From positions 2,499 through 66,498 of the forward strand of contig NZ_JAKEUQ010000003.1 in assembly GCF_022397955.1 (NCBI RefSeq): a stretch of DNA of 64,000 bases. Reading direction: 5' to 3'. The stretch comes from Vibrio sp. Isolate32 (GTDB lineage Bacteria > Pseudomonadota > Gammaproteobacteria > Enterobacterales > Vibrionaceae). Positions 8,432 through 17,783 of the stretch are shown here, piece after piece (the first letter of the stretch is position 1; each line of letters opens with the position of its first letter). The translations under genes were made by a program, and so were the position numbers. The notes under the pieces are model-generated. The model had not been told where the DNA came from, did no database searches, and saw only the letters and a program-made list of their open reading frames with translations.

Positions 8432-9448
8432 ATGCGCATTATTGGTATTGAAACCTCTTGTGATGAAACAGGAATCGCAATTTATGATGAGCAGCAGGGC
8501 CTGCTTTCTCATCAATTATACAGCCAAGTAAAGCTGCACGCCGATTACGGTGGTGTAGTTCCTGAGCTGGCATCACGTGATCACGTGAAGAAAACAATTC
8601 CGCTAATCAAAGCGGCTCTTAAAGAGGCAAGCCTAACCTCTAAAGATATCGACGGTGTGGCTTACACTGCTGGCCCTGGCCTTGTTGGTGCGCTGCTTGT
8701 TGGTGCAACCATTGGTCGCAGTATTGCTTACGCTTGGGGGGTACCAGCGGTGCCTGTTCACCACATGGAAGGTCACCTTCTTGCTCCAATGCTAGAAGAT
8801 ACCCCACCTCCGTTCCCGTTTGTCGCTCTGCTTGTTTCGGGTGGTCACACTATGATGGTCGAAGTGAAAGGCATTGGTGAATACAAGATCCTTGGTGAAT
8901 CGATTGATGATGCAGCAGGTGAAGCGTTTGATAAAACGGCGAAGCTAATGGGCTTAGATTACCCTGGTGGTCCTTTGCTGTCTCGACTAGCTGAAAAAGG
9001 CACGCCGGGTCGCTTTAAGTTCCCGCGTCCAATGACGGATCGTCCGGGCTTGGATATGAGCTTTTCGGGCTTAAAAACTTTTGCTGCGAACACGATTCGT
9101 GACAATGACGATAGCGAACAAACTCGTGCCGACATCGCGTATGCGTTCCAAGAGGCGGTTTGTGGCACCTTGGTAATCAAGTGTAAGCGTGCCCTGGAAC
9201 AGACGGGCATGAAACGTATAGTGATTGCTGGTGGCGTAAGTGCAAACAAACAACTACGTGTTGAACTTGAAGCACTTGCTAAGAAAATTGGTGGCGAGGT
9301 GTACTACCCGCGCACTGAGTTTTGTACTGATAACGGTGCGATGATCGCTTATGCGGGTATGCAGCGCTTGAAGAATGGCGAAACGGCTGATTTGTCTGTT
9401 CATGCCACACCGCGTTGGCCTATTGACCAGCTCGAGCCAATTGCGTAA
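8432..9448 (+). CDS. tsaD: tRNA t6A37 threonylcarbamoyltransferase TsaD
   Basis: TsaD transfers the threonylcarbamoyl group onto A37 of ANN-decoding tRNAs, in a complex with TsaB and TsaE. The ATG at 8432 gives 338 residues, the family length, beginning [14 protein letters not shown], the ASKHA-fold nucleotide-binding start; an in-frame codon at 8360 would add an unconserved 24-residue tail. The metal-binding H111-M-E-G-H115 motif and the phosphate-binding stretches [12 protein letters not shown] and VSGGHT are present. It is divergent from rpsU, as in E. coli. Confidence 0.97.
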   Translation: MRIIGIETSCDETGIAIYDEQQGLLSHQLYSQVKLHADYGGVVPELASRDHVKKTIPLIKAALKEASLTSKDIDGVAYTAGPGLVGALLVGATIGRSIAYAWGVPAVPVHHMEGHLLAPMLEDTPPPFPFVALLVSGGHTMMVEVKGIGEYKILGESIDDAAGEAFDKTAKLMGLDYPGGPLLSRLAEKGTPGRFKFPRPMTDRPGLDMSFSGLKTFAANTIRDNDDSEQTRADIAYAFQEAVCGTLVIKCKRALEQTGMKRIVIAGGVSANKQLRVELEALAKKIGGEVYYPRTEFCTDNGAMIAYAGMQRLKNGETADLSVHATPRWPIDQLEPIA

Positions 9449-9466
9449 GACATCAAAATGTTTCGA

Positions 9467-9496
9467 TAAACGGTCGCCTAGTGCGGCCGTTTTTAT
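9467..9496 (+). terminator. Terminator after tsaD
   Basis: AAACGGTCGC pairs (one mismatch) with GCGGCCGTTT across CTAGT and is followed by TTATATC. It separates tsaD from the downstream hydrolase gene. Confidence 0.65.
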
Positions 9497-9554
9497 ATCT
9501 AAGCTTACCGACTATATGTCGATAAACAATTGCTGATAGAGATTAGGGAAGAAG

Positions 9555-10370
9555 ATGAACAAGTTCACTATAGATAATCAATCGATGGCGTACCTAGACG
9601 AAGGCGAGGGCCCAGTTGTTGTACTAGGACACAGCTATCTTTGGGATCGTGCGATGTGGAAGCCACAGGTTGAAGCGTTAAAATCTCAGTACCGTTGTAT
9701 TGTGCCTGAGCTATGGTCTCATGGTGAGTCTCAAGCGGCACCGAGTGCTATGTGTAATTTAAAAGACTACGCTCAACATGTTCTGGCACTGCTTGACAAT
9801 TTAAACATCGAAGAGTTTTCTGTGGTGGGTTTATCGGTTGGTGGTATGTGGGGCACTGAGCTTGCGGAGCTAGCACCGGCACGTATCAAATCTTTGGTAC
9901 TGATGGACACTTTCGTCGGCTTAGAGCCAGAAGTCGTACACGCCAAATACTTCAGCATGCTAGATACGATTTCTCAAACTAAGATGGTTCCTCAACCGAT
10001 AGTAGAAGCGGTTGTGCCACTGTTCTTTGCTAATGATGCACAAACTAACACGCCAGCTTTGGTCGAAGGCTTTACACAGCAGTTATCGGCATTACAGGGC
10101 GAGCAAGCAGAACAAGTAGCTCGAATTGGTCGTATGGTGTTTGGACGTCGCGACATGATTGAAACGATAGAGAACTTTGCGTTACCTGTATTGGTTGCTG
10201 TTGGCCAGGAAGATAAACCACGCCCGGTACTTGAATCTTACCTGATGCATGATTGTATTTCGGGTAGTGAATTAGTGGTGATCCCTGGCGCGGGACACAT
10301 TAGCTCGTTAGAGCAGCCAGAGTTTGTAAACACTATGTTGAAAGAGTTTTTAGGTAAGCACCTGCTATAG
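9555..10370 (+). CDS. Alpha/beta-fold hydrolase, substrate unknown
   Basis: A 271-residue single-domain alpha/beta hydrolase. The nucleophile elbow is G-L-S94-V-G-G, the oxyanion region is near GHSYLWDRAMW, and D220 (VGQED) and H248 (PGAGHIS) complete a plausible Ser-Asp-His triad. There is no signal peptide, so it should be cytoplasmic. The overall pattern resembles the broad group containing esterases, 3-oxoadipate enol-lactonase-like and homoserine-lactone-type hydrolases, but the sequence does not fix a substrate. It stands alone between tsaD and plsY, where E. coli has no gene. ATG 9555 has AGGGAAGAAG upstream. Confidence 0.85.
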   Translation: MNKFTIDNQSMAYLDEGEGPVVVLGHSYLWDRAMWKPQVEALKSQYRCIVPELWSHGESQAAPSAMCNLKDYAQHVLALLDNLNIEEFSVVGLSVGGMWGTELAELAPARIKSLVLMDTFVGLEPEVVHAKYFSMLDTISQTKMVPQPIVEAVVPLFFANDAQTNTPALVEGFTQQLSALQGEQAEQVARIGRMVFGRRDMIETIENFALPVLVAVGQEDKPRPVLESYLMHDCISGSELVVIPGAGHISSLEQPEFVNTMLKEFLGKHLL

Positions 10371-10387
10371 GTTTCTTGCCTCTTAAA

Positions 10388-10430
10388 ACTATCGGTTTAA
10401 CTTTAAATGTAAGGTTAAGCCGATTTTTTT
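10388..10430 (+). terminator. Terminator between the hydrolase and plsY
   Basis: ATCGGTTTAACTT and AAGGTTAAGCCGAT pair imperfectly, followed by TTTTTTTT on the plus strand. The right arm and T run overlap the last codons of plsY, which reads toward it, so convergent transcripts share it. Confidence 0.7.
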
Positions 10431-11011
10431 TGTCCGAGTTTTGGTTCACTGCCGTCCAGTAGGCGGCGGATGTTTTGGTGATGACGCAGTACGATCAAGC
10501 AACATAGCATCGCCACGGGCAGGGTGTATTGCGGTTTGACTAACCAAGCATAGAAGGGGGCAAGCAGCACGGTCACTAATGCAGCCAGAGAGGAGTATCG
10601 AAATAAAAGCGCTACCACTAGCCAAGTTACCATGATCATACCGGTTAGGTCGAATCCAATTGGAGCGATAGCGCCAAGTGCTGTTGCGACGCCTTTACCT
10701 CCCTTAAAGTGGAAGAAGATCGGATACATATGACCAAGACAAGCTGCAATCGCAACGATACCTAAGATAATTGAGTCGATACCGAGAAAGTAACCAAGCC
10801 AGACTGGAATGGTGCCTTTTAACATGTCACAAAGTAATACTGCTGCAGCGGCACCTTTGCCACCGACACGTAATACATTGGTCGCACCTGGGTTGTTGGA
10901 GCCCACCGTTCTAGGATCTGGAAGCCTTAAGACTCGGCATATCAACACCGCACTAGAGATTGAACCTAGCAAATAGGCAGCAATGATCATGATAAGTGCC
11001 GATGGGGTCAT
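10415..11011 (-). CDS. plsY: Glycerol-3-phosphate acyltransferase PlsY
   Basis: PlsY transfers the acyl group from acyl-phosphate (made by PlsX) to glycerol-3-phosphate, the first step of phospholipid synthesis. The 198-residue protein is hydrophobic with about five membrane segments and carries the family's cytoplasmic-loop motifs: [12 protein letters not shown], and [13 protein letters not shown], where the glycines and lysines bind substrate. Convergent with the hydrolase, divergent from folB, as in the E. coli order tsaD-plsY-folB. Confidence 0.96.
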   Translation of the reverse strand: MTPSALIMIIAAYLLGSISSAVLICRVLRLPDPRTVGSNNPGATNVLRVGGKGAAAAVLLCDMLKGTIPVWLGYFLGIDSIILGIVAIAACLGHMYPIFFHFKGGKGVATALGAIAPIGFDLTGMIMVTWLVVALLFRYSSLAALVTVLLAPFYAWLVKPQYTLPVAMLCCLIVLRHHQNIRRLLDGSEPKLGQKKSA

Positions 11012-11149
11012 GTCTGTCCTTTAACGGTTATATGCCTAACGATGGGAAAATAATGCTCAATCCAAGAGTAATTGATATCATATCTCGAATTACGCAAATA
11101 ATACGTTTTTTTCCCAAATTTGGGTATCCGACCTCTAAAAGGACAAGTC

Positions 11150-11509
11150 ATGGCACTGGATAAAGTTTTCATTGAGCAGCTAGAAGTAATTACAACGATC
11201 GGTGTTTACGATTGGGAACAAGAGATCAAACAGAAACTGGTGCTTGATATTGAAATGGCTCATGACAACCGCCCAGCAGGCAAGAGTGATGATGTGGTTG
11301 ATGCTTTGGATTATTCGAAAGTAAGCACTGCAGTACTCGATCACATTGCGAATGGCCGTTTTCTACTAGTAGAACGTGTTGCTGAAGAAGTCGCAGAGCT
11401 CATTATGACTCAGTTCTCTGTTCCTTGGGTAAAAATCCACCTAGCGAAGCCTGGTGCGGTTCCTCAAGCAAAAGCGGTGGGTGTGATCATCGAACGAGGT
11501 CAAGCATGA
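11150..11509 (+). CDS. folB: Dihydroneopterin aldolase FolB
   Basis: FolB cleaves 7,8-dihydroneopterin to 6-hydroxymethyl-7,8-dihydropterin and glycolaldehyde in folate synthesis. The ATG at 11150 (AAAGGA upstream) gives 119 residues starting MALDKVFIEQLEVITTIGVY, as in the family, with the GVYDWEQEIKQ substrate segment and C-terminal AVGVIIERG. Its stop codon overlaps the start of folK (ATGA), so the two consecutive pathway enzymes are translationally coupled. Confidence 0.96.
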   Translation: MALDKVFIEQLEVITTIGVYDWEQEIKQKLVLDIEMAHDNRPAGKSDDVVDALDYSKVSTAVLDHIANGRFLLVERVAEEVAELIMTQFSVPWVKIHLAKPGAVPQAKAVGVIIERGQA

Positions 11510-11988
11510 CCATCGCCTATGTTGGTGTTGGCACGAACATAGACCGCGACAAGCATGCAAAGGTGGCATGGACAGAGCTTCAATCGTTAGGGACTAACCT
11601 TAAATGCTCTAAAATCTATCACTGTGAGCCTGTCGGTTTTGATAGCCATCCATTTTATAACTTTGTGATAGAGCTCGACACGCCACTTTCATTGACTGAA
11701 TTTTCACAAGAACTTCGTAAAATTGAGTACAAATGGGGGCGTGCGCAAGATGCACACAAGCTTCAGGATCGAAATTTGGATCTTGATATTGTACTGTTTG
11801 GCGATGAGATATCTGAGTCTGCTCCAGAGTTACCACGCAGTGATATCTATAAATATCCTTTTGTAACACAACCACTTTATGATCTTTGTCCTGCGAGAGT
11901 GATCCCGCAAGACGGAAGAACCGTCAGTGAAATATGGCAGAAGATGCAGCAACTAGACTCGCTCTCTGTCGTAGATATAACACTATAA
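11506..11988 (+). CDS. folK: HPPK-type pyrophosphokinase FolK
   Basis: 6-Hydroxymethyl-dihydropterin pyrophosphokinase, acting directly after FolB. The 160-residue protein keeps the catalytic DRNLDLDIVLFGDE motif (the Arg and the two Mg-binding Asp residues), plus GVGTNID near the start and FYNFVIEL in the middle. It diverges from the common RWGPRTLDLDI version. E. coli places its folK beside pcnB instead, so this may be a second folK paralog; that cannot be tested inside the window. ATGA overlap with folB. Confidence 0.88.
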   Translation: MTIAYVGVGTNIDRDKHAKVAWTELQSLGTNLKCSKIYHCEPVGFDSHPFYNFVIELDTPLSLTEFSQELRKIEYKWGRAQDAHKLQDRNLDLDIVLFGDEISESAPELPRSDIYKYPFVTQPLYDLCPARVIPQDGRTVSEIWQKMQQLDSLSVVDITL

Positions 11989-12003
11989 TTTTAAAGGTAA
12001 GTA

Positions 12004-12807
12004 ATGAGTTATTTTGAAGCGTTTATATTGGCGTTGGTGCAAGGCTTTACTGAGTTTTTACCTATTTCCAGTTCGGCACACTTGATCCTTCCATCAGCGG
12101 TTTTAGGCTGGGAAGATCAGGGTTTGGCTTTTGATGTCGCGGTCCATGTCGGTACTTTGGCCGCAGTCGTGATCTATTTTCGTAAAGAAGTGATTTCGTT
12201 GTTGAGCGCATTCTTCGGCTCAGTGTTTAAGGGCGACCGCAGCAAAGAAGCGAAATTGGCGTGGATGATCATCCTTGCGACGATTCCGGCATGTATCTTT
12301 GGCCTGATGATGAAGGACATTGTTGAACTTTACCTGCGCAGTGCATGGGTAATTGCGACAACGACCATCGTCTTTGGTTTGTTGTTGTGGTGGGTGGATA
12401 AGAACTCAAGCCTACGTGATGATGAGTACCAAGCGGGCTGGAAAAAAGCGTTGTTTATTGGTCTTGCTCAAGCTATGGCAATTATTCCTGGTACTTCTCG
12501 CTCAGGCGCTACGATTACAGCAGCACTTTACCTTGGCTTTACTCGTGAAGCGGCAGCTCGATTCTCTTTCCTAATGTCTATCCCAATCATCACTTTAGCT
12601 GGTGGTTACTTAGGCCTTAAGCTTGTGACCAGTGGCGATCCAATCCACGTTGGCACACTGCTAACGGGCGTTGCGGTGTCTTTCATCAGTGCTTACATCT
12701 GCATTCACTTCTTCTTGAAGCTGATCTCTCGTATGGGTATGACACCATTCGTTATCTACCGCCTGATTTTAGGTTGTGGCCTGTTTGCCTTCTTAATGAT
12801 GCAGTAG
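12004..12807 (+). CDS. uppP: Undecaprenyl-diphosphate phosphatase UppP (BacA)
   Basis: Integral membrane enzyme that dephosphorylates undecaprenyl pyrophosphate so that the lipid carrier of peptidoglycan and other glycans can be reused; extra copies give bacitracin tolerance. The 267-residue protein has about eight membrane segments, the [14 protein letters not shown] motif with the catalytic E and SSSAH, and the second motif [10 protein letters not shown]. It lies 15 bases after folK and probably belongs to the same transcript. Confidence 0.97.
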   Translation: MSYFEAFILALVQGFTEFLPISSSAHLILPSAVLGWEDQGLAFDVAVHVGTLAAVVIYFRKEVISLLSAFFGSVFKGDRSKEAKLAWMIILATIPACIFGLMMKDIVELYLRSAWVIATTTIVFGLLLWWVDKNSSLRDDEYQAGWKKALFIGLAQAMAIIPGTSRSGATITAALYLGFTREAAARFSFLMSIPIITLAGGYLGLKLVTSGDPIHVGTLLTGVAVSFISAYICIHFFLKLISRMGMTPFVIYRLILGCGLFAFLMMQ

Positions 12808-12840
12808 AAAGTGCTTATCTAGCACACGACAGGTTGAAAC

Positions 12841-12869
12841 GAAAAACCCGCTTAGTCGCGGGTTTTTTA
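12841..12869 (+). terminator. Terminator after uppP
   Basis: AAAACCCGC and GCGGGTTTT form a GC-rich stem (loop TTAGTC) ending in TTTTTT. It also lies downstream of cca, which converges from the right. Confidence 0.88.
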
Positions 12870-12895
12870 TGTGTTTTAGTTAGTGCGGGTAACAA

Positions 12896-14164
12896 TTAAC
12901 TAGTCGCGAGTTCTGCTAAGGCGCTCTCAATCGCGGCAGCTCTGCGTTTTTCTTGCTCTTCTCGAATGTCTTTGCCTTTAAAACCATCAGCAATGATTGC
13001 TTTCACTTCGACTTGAAGTGCCGCTTGGTAAGCGACTTCAAAACGCGCTTTTTGAGGATATGGCTGATCTTCTAATCCTTTGCGACCAGCGTGATCAGCT
13101 TGGCAGCAAAGTAGAATGTCGTTGAGCCTCTCTGGTTTGCGCCAAACATCGAACTTGTTGAGAACTTTGAGAAAGGTGGTTGGCTTTAGCTCACCTGCAC
13201 GATGGATATTAGAATGCTGCTCGCACACTAACAGCGCAAGATCTCTGAACTCATTAGGTACTCTGACTCGTTCACATAGCTTTTTGATGATCTTAACACC
13301 TGTGTGGCAGTGCATTTTGTGGCTTGGCCACTCACTTTCAGGTGTAACTCCTTTACCTAAGTCATGCACTTGAGCAGCAAAGCGTACGGGTAGCGATGGG
13401 CTTAATAGCGCTGCTTGCTGAGCAACCATCAGAGTATGGATACCCGTGTCGATCTCAGGGTGCCACTTTTTCGGTTGAGGAACACCAAATAGAGCGTCAA
13501 TCTCTGGCAAAACAACCCCTAATGCTCCGCACTCTCTCAACACCGAAAGGAACACTTCTGGATGTGGCGTGCTGAGTGATTTTTGCCACTCTTGCCATAC
13601 TCGTTCTGCAGTAAGATGGGCGAGTTCACCAGATTCAACGACCTCACTCATCATCAACATAGTTTCAGGGGCGACGGTAAAGCCAAGATGGTGAAGCTTG
13701 GCAGCGAAGCGTGCCACTCGCAGCACTCGAAGTGGATCTTCGACAAAGGCATCGGACACATGTCTAAGAATACGATCGGAGAGATCTTGCTGGCCGTGGT
13801 AAGGATCGTGAAGGTTGCCTGCATCATCTTGAGCGATGGCGTTGATCGTTAGATCTCGACGCATGAGGTCTTCTTCCAGGCTAACATCTGGCGCGAAGTA
13901 ACATTCGAAGCCTGTGTAACCAGAGCCTGATTTTCTCTCAGTGCGAGCCAGTGCGTGTTCTTCCTTGGTTTTTGGGTGCAAGAATACTGGGAAGTCTTTA
14001 CCCACTGCAGTGAAGCCAAGGCTTTCCATCTCTTGGGGGGTACTGCCGACCACCACCCAATCTTTATCATAACTATCAATATTGAGTAGTTTATCGCGCA
14101 CCGCTCCACCGACTAGATAGCGCTGTAGCCCATTCTCTTTTGGTAGGCTATCGTATATTTGCAA
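12896..14164 (-). CDS. cca: CCA-adding tRNA nucleotidyltransferase with HD domain
   Basis: Adds or repairs the 3' CCA of tRNAs. The head domain has the class II nucleotidyltransferase signature [13 protein letters not shown] and the metal-binding YDKDWVVVG; residues around [16 protein letters not shown] follow, and the HD phosphohydrolase domain ([12 protein letters not shown] and VHDLGKG) gives the 2',3'-cyclic phosphodiesterase activity of the gammaproteobacterial form. I choose TTG at 14164, since GAGGTGATAAG gives an ideal ribosome site (422 residues). This adds about 14 residues before the YLVGG core where most relatives begin. Confidence 0.95.
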   Translation of the reverse strand: MQIYDSLPKENGLQRYLVGGAVRDKLLNIDSYDKDWVVVGSTPQEMESLGFTAVGKDFPVFLHPKTKEEHALARTERKSGSGYTGFECYFAPDVSLEEDLMRRDLTINAIAQDDAGNLHDPYHGQQDLSDRILRHVSDAFVEDPLRVLRVARFAAKLHHLGFTVAPETMLMMSEVVESGELAHLTAERVWQEWQKSLSTPHPEVFLSVLRECGALGVVLPEIDALFGVPQPKKWHPEIDTGIHTLMVAQQAALLSPSLPVRFAAQVHDLGKGVTPESEWPSHKMHCHTGVKIIKKLCERVRVPNEFRDLALLVCEQHSNIHRAGELKPTTFLKVLNKFDVWRKPERLNDILLCCQADHAGRKGLEDQPYPQKARFEVAYQAALQVEVKAIIADGFKGKDIREEQEKRRAAAIESALAELATS

Positions 14165-14248
14165 CTTATCACCTCGAAATGTTTTATCACTGCTGGACTT
14201 TACGGCAAGCAATGGTACTTTCCATTAATCGTAATTATAGGGCAGCAC

Positions 14249-15919
14249 ATGTATAAGGAATATTTTGGCTTCGTTGAGATGCCATTTTCGATTGTACCAA
14301 ATTCTCGCTACTTGTTTTTGAGTCAGCGCCACCAAGAGGCGATGCAGAACCTACAAGCCGGTTTAGGTGAGGGTGGGGGCTTTGCAATGCTTACTGGTGA
14401 GGTGGGAACAGGTAAAACAACGGTCGCTAAGGCGATGTTGTCCTCTCTTGATAGCCACACTCAAGCTGGCCTTATACTCAACCCTACGTTTTCCAACACT
14501 GATTTGCTTGAAGCTATCTGTGATGAGTTCGAGATCGACTATCCACAACAGGCATCACTCAAGCAGCTGAGTCAGGCGATTCACTATTTCTTACTGGATA
14601 GCCATGCTGAAGGTATTCAAACCTTATTGGTGATAGATGAAGCTCAACACTTAGCTGCCGATGTGTTGGAACAGCTACGCCTCTTGACGAATTTGGAAAC
14701 CGACAGTCGCAAGTTATTAAAAGTATTACTGGTTGGCCAACCTGAATTACAACAGCATTTGCAGACCACCCAACTGCGTCAATTAGCTCAGCGTATTACA
14801 GGGCGTTACCATTTGTTGCCTCTCAATATTCAAGAGACCGGCAAGTACATCGCGTTTCGTCTAGAGACAGCGGGTGGCGAGCAGATGCTGTTTTCGAATC
14901 GTTCCGTTAAGCTGATCGCCCAATATACACATGGTATTCCACGGTTGATTAACTTGGTGTGTGATAAGGCGCTTCAGCTAGCGTTTCATGACGGAGAGCA
15001 AACACCGAGCAATGACACGGTCAACAAAGCGTGTCAGCAGATCATGGCGTTTCAAGCCAAGGTTTACCATGTTGAAAAACCTCGAGTAGCGAACGCGCTA
15101 CCAAAGCTAGTTCAATATGCGAGTGCTACTACCTTGAGTGTTGCGCTAGCTATGGCGACCTTTCACTTCGCTCCAACCTACATTGATTCATGGCTAACAA
15201 TCCAACCTTCGAATGAAGCCCAAACATTAAGCTCAGTAAAGATGCAGCGTTCGTTAGTCGCGGATACACCTAAGGTGGTTGCTGAGTCTGAGATAGACAG
15301 GTTCGCACTACCGGCACATATTCAGCAACACTTGATGCAAGGGACTAACCGCTCGCTGGCTATTAAGGATTTATATACGCTTTGGGGGTACCAATCCTCC
15401 CTGCGTGACGGTTTATGCTTGAGTGAGCCACAAAGTGTTTTTGTATGTGAACAACAACAAGCAAGTTTAGATGACCTTCTAGAGTTAGGCGTTCCTGTGG
15501 TATTGAACTTAGATGTAGAGCAAGAACCTGTGTTTGCGGTGCTTTATGGCGCATCACAAGATGCTGTCGAATTACTGGTAAACGAAAAACTGGTAGTCAT
15601 GCCGAAGCAGTCTCTTGAGCAGGTCTGGCATGGTGATTATGTCGCGATTTGGAAACAGCCGTTGCGAGAAACACTGAAAGAGGGTTATCAGGGTGAAGCT
15701 GTCGCTTTGCTTGATTTGTTGCTTTCTGAGGTTCTTGGAGAGGTTGTATCTGGTAGTGATGTATTTGATTACGAATTAAAAATGAAAGTCGAAGCATTTC
15801 AAACTTGGCAGGGCATGTCGGTCGACGGTATTGCTGGTCAACGAACTTTAGCGAGGCTACAAAGATTAGCTCAGCTTGATTCTCCTAAGTTAATGTCATT
15901 AAGCGGAGGAGCGAGCTAA
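14249..15919 (+). CDS. exeA: ExeA/GspA: AAA ATPase with peptidoglycan-binding domain
   Basis: Inner-membrane ATPase that, with ExeB, helps assemble the type II secretion secretin through the peptidoglycan layer. The ATG at 14249 gives 556 residues, starting MYKEYFGFVEMPFSIVP, the typical ExeA beginning. An AAA domain fills the first ~270 residues, with Walker A GEVGTGKTT (50-58) and Walker B LLVIDEAQHL. A single membrane segment follows near residue 300 (TLSVALAMATFHFA), and a PG_binding_1 domain ends the protein (AFQTWQGMSVDGIAGQRTLARLQ). The stop overlaps exeB by one base. The pair sits between cca and ygiM, away from any other T2SS gene seen here. Confidence 0.92.
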   Translation: MYKEYFGFVEMPFSIVPNSRYLFLSQRHQEAMQNLQAGLGEGGGFAMLTGEVGTGKTTVAKAMLSSLDSHTQAGLILNPTFSNTDLLEAICDEFEIDYPQQASLKQLSQAIHYFLLDSHAEGIQTLLVIDEAQHLAADVLEQLRLLTNLETDSRKLLKVLLVGQPELQQHLQTTQLRQLAQRITGRYHLLPLNIQETGKYIAFRLETAGGEQMLFSNRSVKLIAQYTHGIPRLINLVCDKALQLAFHDGEQTPSNDTVNKACQQIMAFQAKVYHVEKPRVANALPKLVQYASATTLSVALAMATFHFAPTYIDSWLTIQPSNEAQTLSSVKMQRSLVADTPKVVAESEIDRFALPAHIQQHLMQGTNRSLAIKDLYTLWGYQSSLRDGLCLSEPQSVFVCEQQQASLDDLLELGVPVVLNLDVEQEPVFAVLYGASQDAVELLVNEKLVVMPKQSLEQVWHGDYVAIWKQPLRETLKEGYQGEAVALLDLLLSEVLGEVVSGSDVFDYELKMKVEAFQTWQGMSVDGIAGQRTLARLQRLAQLDSPKLMSLSGGAS

Positions 15920-16839
15920 TGTCACGCATTATGCATGAGTTGAATCAGTCCTCAGACAAATCTAGCTTCAAGGGCTACCAAAACCATCAAGTGCCGAGTT
16001 CAGCAAAGGGTATCAGCAACAAACGCGGTTCGTCGTTGGCTATGGGGTTGCTTGTTTTACTTGTGCCTTCTCTGTTGGTAGGTGGTGCCTTGGTGTATCA
16101 ATCTTACTATCAACAGCAAACGGCTAACCAAGCTGCTATTAGTTCGAGTTCAGAATCAGAGACCCAGCCTGTTCAAGCCAAGGATATCGAAACGGCTGAT
16201 TTGAATGTCGAAGAAGAAGTCGAAGATGAGCCTCTGTTTGTGGTGCGCCCTGCGCCGACAAGAAAGACGCTAAAATCGTTACCTCGCCAAGAGGTTTATG
16301 CTCTGGTTAATTCTGATAGCACTAACTTTTCTGCTGGCGTTACCGTGCCGGTAGTCACTGCCGAGAGCACTGCGCGAACGGTCGATGATTCAGAGCTGTC
16401 ATTAGCTGAGCCTGAAGTTGGACCTGATGTGAACGATGAAAGCAATTATCAGCAATCAGATAGCGACCTGCTACAAGGCTTGGATTTGACCGAGTTACCG
16501 CCTGATTTGGCATTGAAGCTAGAAGCGATTATGGATGAGCAGCCACGTGCGCCTGAGCCAATGGATTCGCGACCAGCAAGTCAGATGGACCCTCAAGTGA
16601 TCGAGCTCGAAAATCACGTTAACAGTTTGTCTGGCGTATTACCTAAGCTCGATTTACAAACCCATATGTATTCAAGCAGTGAGAACAAGCGTTGGGTCAA
16701 AGTGAATGGGCAAGAGGTGTCACAGGGCGATTGGATCGGCAACGATGTTCAACTGCTAGAGATCAAGCCGCAATCTGTGGTTGTTGAGTTTAACCAGCAG
16801 AAGATTGAGATTCCTGCGTTGTATGAGTGGAAAGGTTAA
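15919..16839 (+). CDS. exeB: ExeB/GspB: T2SS assembly partner
   Basis: Partner of ExeA in secretin assembly. The 306-residue protein has a cytoplasmic N terminus of ~40 residues, one membrane segment (MGLLVLLVPSLLVGGALVY), a long acidic, low-complexity periplasmic linker, and a C-terminal GspB domain (residues ~240-306) with KLDLQTHMYSSSENKRWVKV and QGDWIGNDVQLLEIKP, related to the GspC homology region. Its ATG shares a base with the exeA stop (TAATG), so translation is coupled. Confidence 0.9.
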   Translation: MSRIMHELNQSSDKSSFKGYQNHQVPSSAKGISNKRGSSLAMGLLVLLVPSLLVGGALVYQSYYQQQTANQAAISSSSESETQPVQAKDIETADLNVEEEVEDEPLFVVRPAPTRKTLKSLPRQEVYALVNSDSTNFSAGVTVPVVTAESTARTVDDSELSLAEPEVGPDVNDESNYQQSDSDLLQGLDLTELPPDLALKLEAIMDEQPRAPEPMDSRPASQMDPQVIELENHVNSLSGVLPKLDLQTHMYSSSENKRWVKVNGQEVSQGDWIGNDVQLLEIKPQSVVVEFNQQKIEIPALYEWKG

Positions 16840-16884
16840 CCTAAAAATATAGCCACAACAGCTTTGATACAACGGATAGATAAA

Positions 16885-16915
16885 TAAAAAGGAGCACCTA
16901 GGTGCTCCTTTTGGA
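16885..16915. terminator. Bidirectional terminator between exeB and ygiM
   Basis: AAAAAGGAGCACC and GGTGCTCCTTTT form an almost perfect stem between convergent genes; T-rich tracts lie on both sides. Confidence 0.85.
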
Positions 16916-16966
16916 TATTCGATATTGAATTTACTTTGCGTAATGCAAAACAGTCAAACGATAGGC

Positions 16967-17578
16967 TTATGCCCAGCCGTTTGGTGACTTTCTGCGACGA
17001 GGAATAATGTGTGGTAGAACAAGGCCAAGAAGTAGACCAATACCAGCAACACCACCACCGTACATGAAGTACTTCAATAGTAGGTCATCTTTCTGCGTGT
17101 CTAGCTTAGCGCGTAGTTCACGGTTTTCTGTTTGAGAGCTTGTTAGCTGTTGGCTAATTTCGCTGTAGTTCTGTTCTAGTTCAGCAATCTGCTTATTACG
17201 AGAATCTAGAGAACTTGCTAGGCCTGCTTTTTCACTGTCTGCAGTTTGACGTGCGTTAGCCAGCTTAGTTTTCACTTCTGTCAGTTCTTTCTCAAGCTTA
17301 GGCATACGCAGAGCCATACTCTCTTTAGTACTTACAAACTTGCTTTCAACCCAACCTTTACGGCCACGGTTGTCTTGGATTTGTGTGTAACCCGTGCTCT
17401 TGTTTGCTTGCAGGTAGGTAACCTTCTCACCAGCGTCAACACTGCCGATAATACGGAAGGTGTTGTTTGGGCCAGAATGCATATAAGTAAATAGTTTGTC
17501 AGCAATATAACGGTCTTGTGCAAAGGCAGCTGGAGCCGCAAGCATTGCGAACAAAACTAAGCTAATCAGTTTTTTCAC
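16967..17578 (-). CDS. ygiM: YgiM-like SH3-domain membrane protein
   Basis: A 203-residue protein with a signal peptide (MKKLISLVLFAMLAAPAAFA), a bacterial SH3 domain at ~21-85 (YMHSGPNNTFRIIGSVDAGE), a coiled coil at ~92-165 and a C-terminal membrane segment at ~172-190 followed by a basic cytoplasmic tail. This is the TIGR04211 / YgiM layout, with the SH3 domain in the periplasm, perhaps on peptidoglycan. Biological role is not established. It lies next to cca in E. coli as well; here exeAB separates them. Confidence 0.9.
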   Translation of the reverse strand: MKKLISLVLFAMLAAPAAFAQDRYIADKLFTYMHSGPNNTFRIIGSVDAGEKVTYLQANKSTGYTQIQDNRGRKGWVESKFVSTKESMALRMPKLEKELTEVKTKLANARQTADSEKAGLASSLDSRNKQIAELEQNYSEISQQLTSSQTENRELRAKLDTQKDDLLLKYFMYGGGVAGIGLLLGLVLPHIIPRRRKSPNGWA

Positions 17579-17665
17579 AGTAAATCCCTTAACGATTCAA
17601 GTTGGGTAGGCGGATGAGTCAGCCTCAATGAGCAAATAATATTTAGTTTCTTTATGCGGTGCAAC

Positions 17666-17694
17666 AAAGAAGGGAGGCAAAGCCTCCCTTTCTG
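17666..17694 (-). terminator. Terminator of the phosphate-transporter operon
   Basis: AAGGGAGGC and GCCTCCCTT pair across a 3-base loop (AAA), with a T-containing tract on the minus strand. It lies ~90 bases beyond the pit stop. Confidence 0.7.
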
Positions 17695-17783
17695 TGCGTT
17701 TGAGTCAATAATGACATGGCATTTACATATCGTTACTGAAGCTCACACTATTCTGACGCTAGTATTCATTAACGCAGTCGCGA

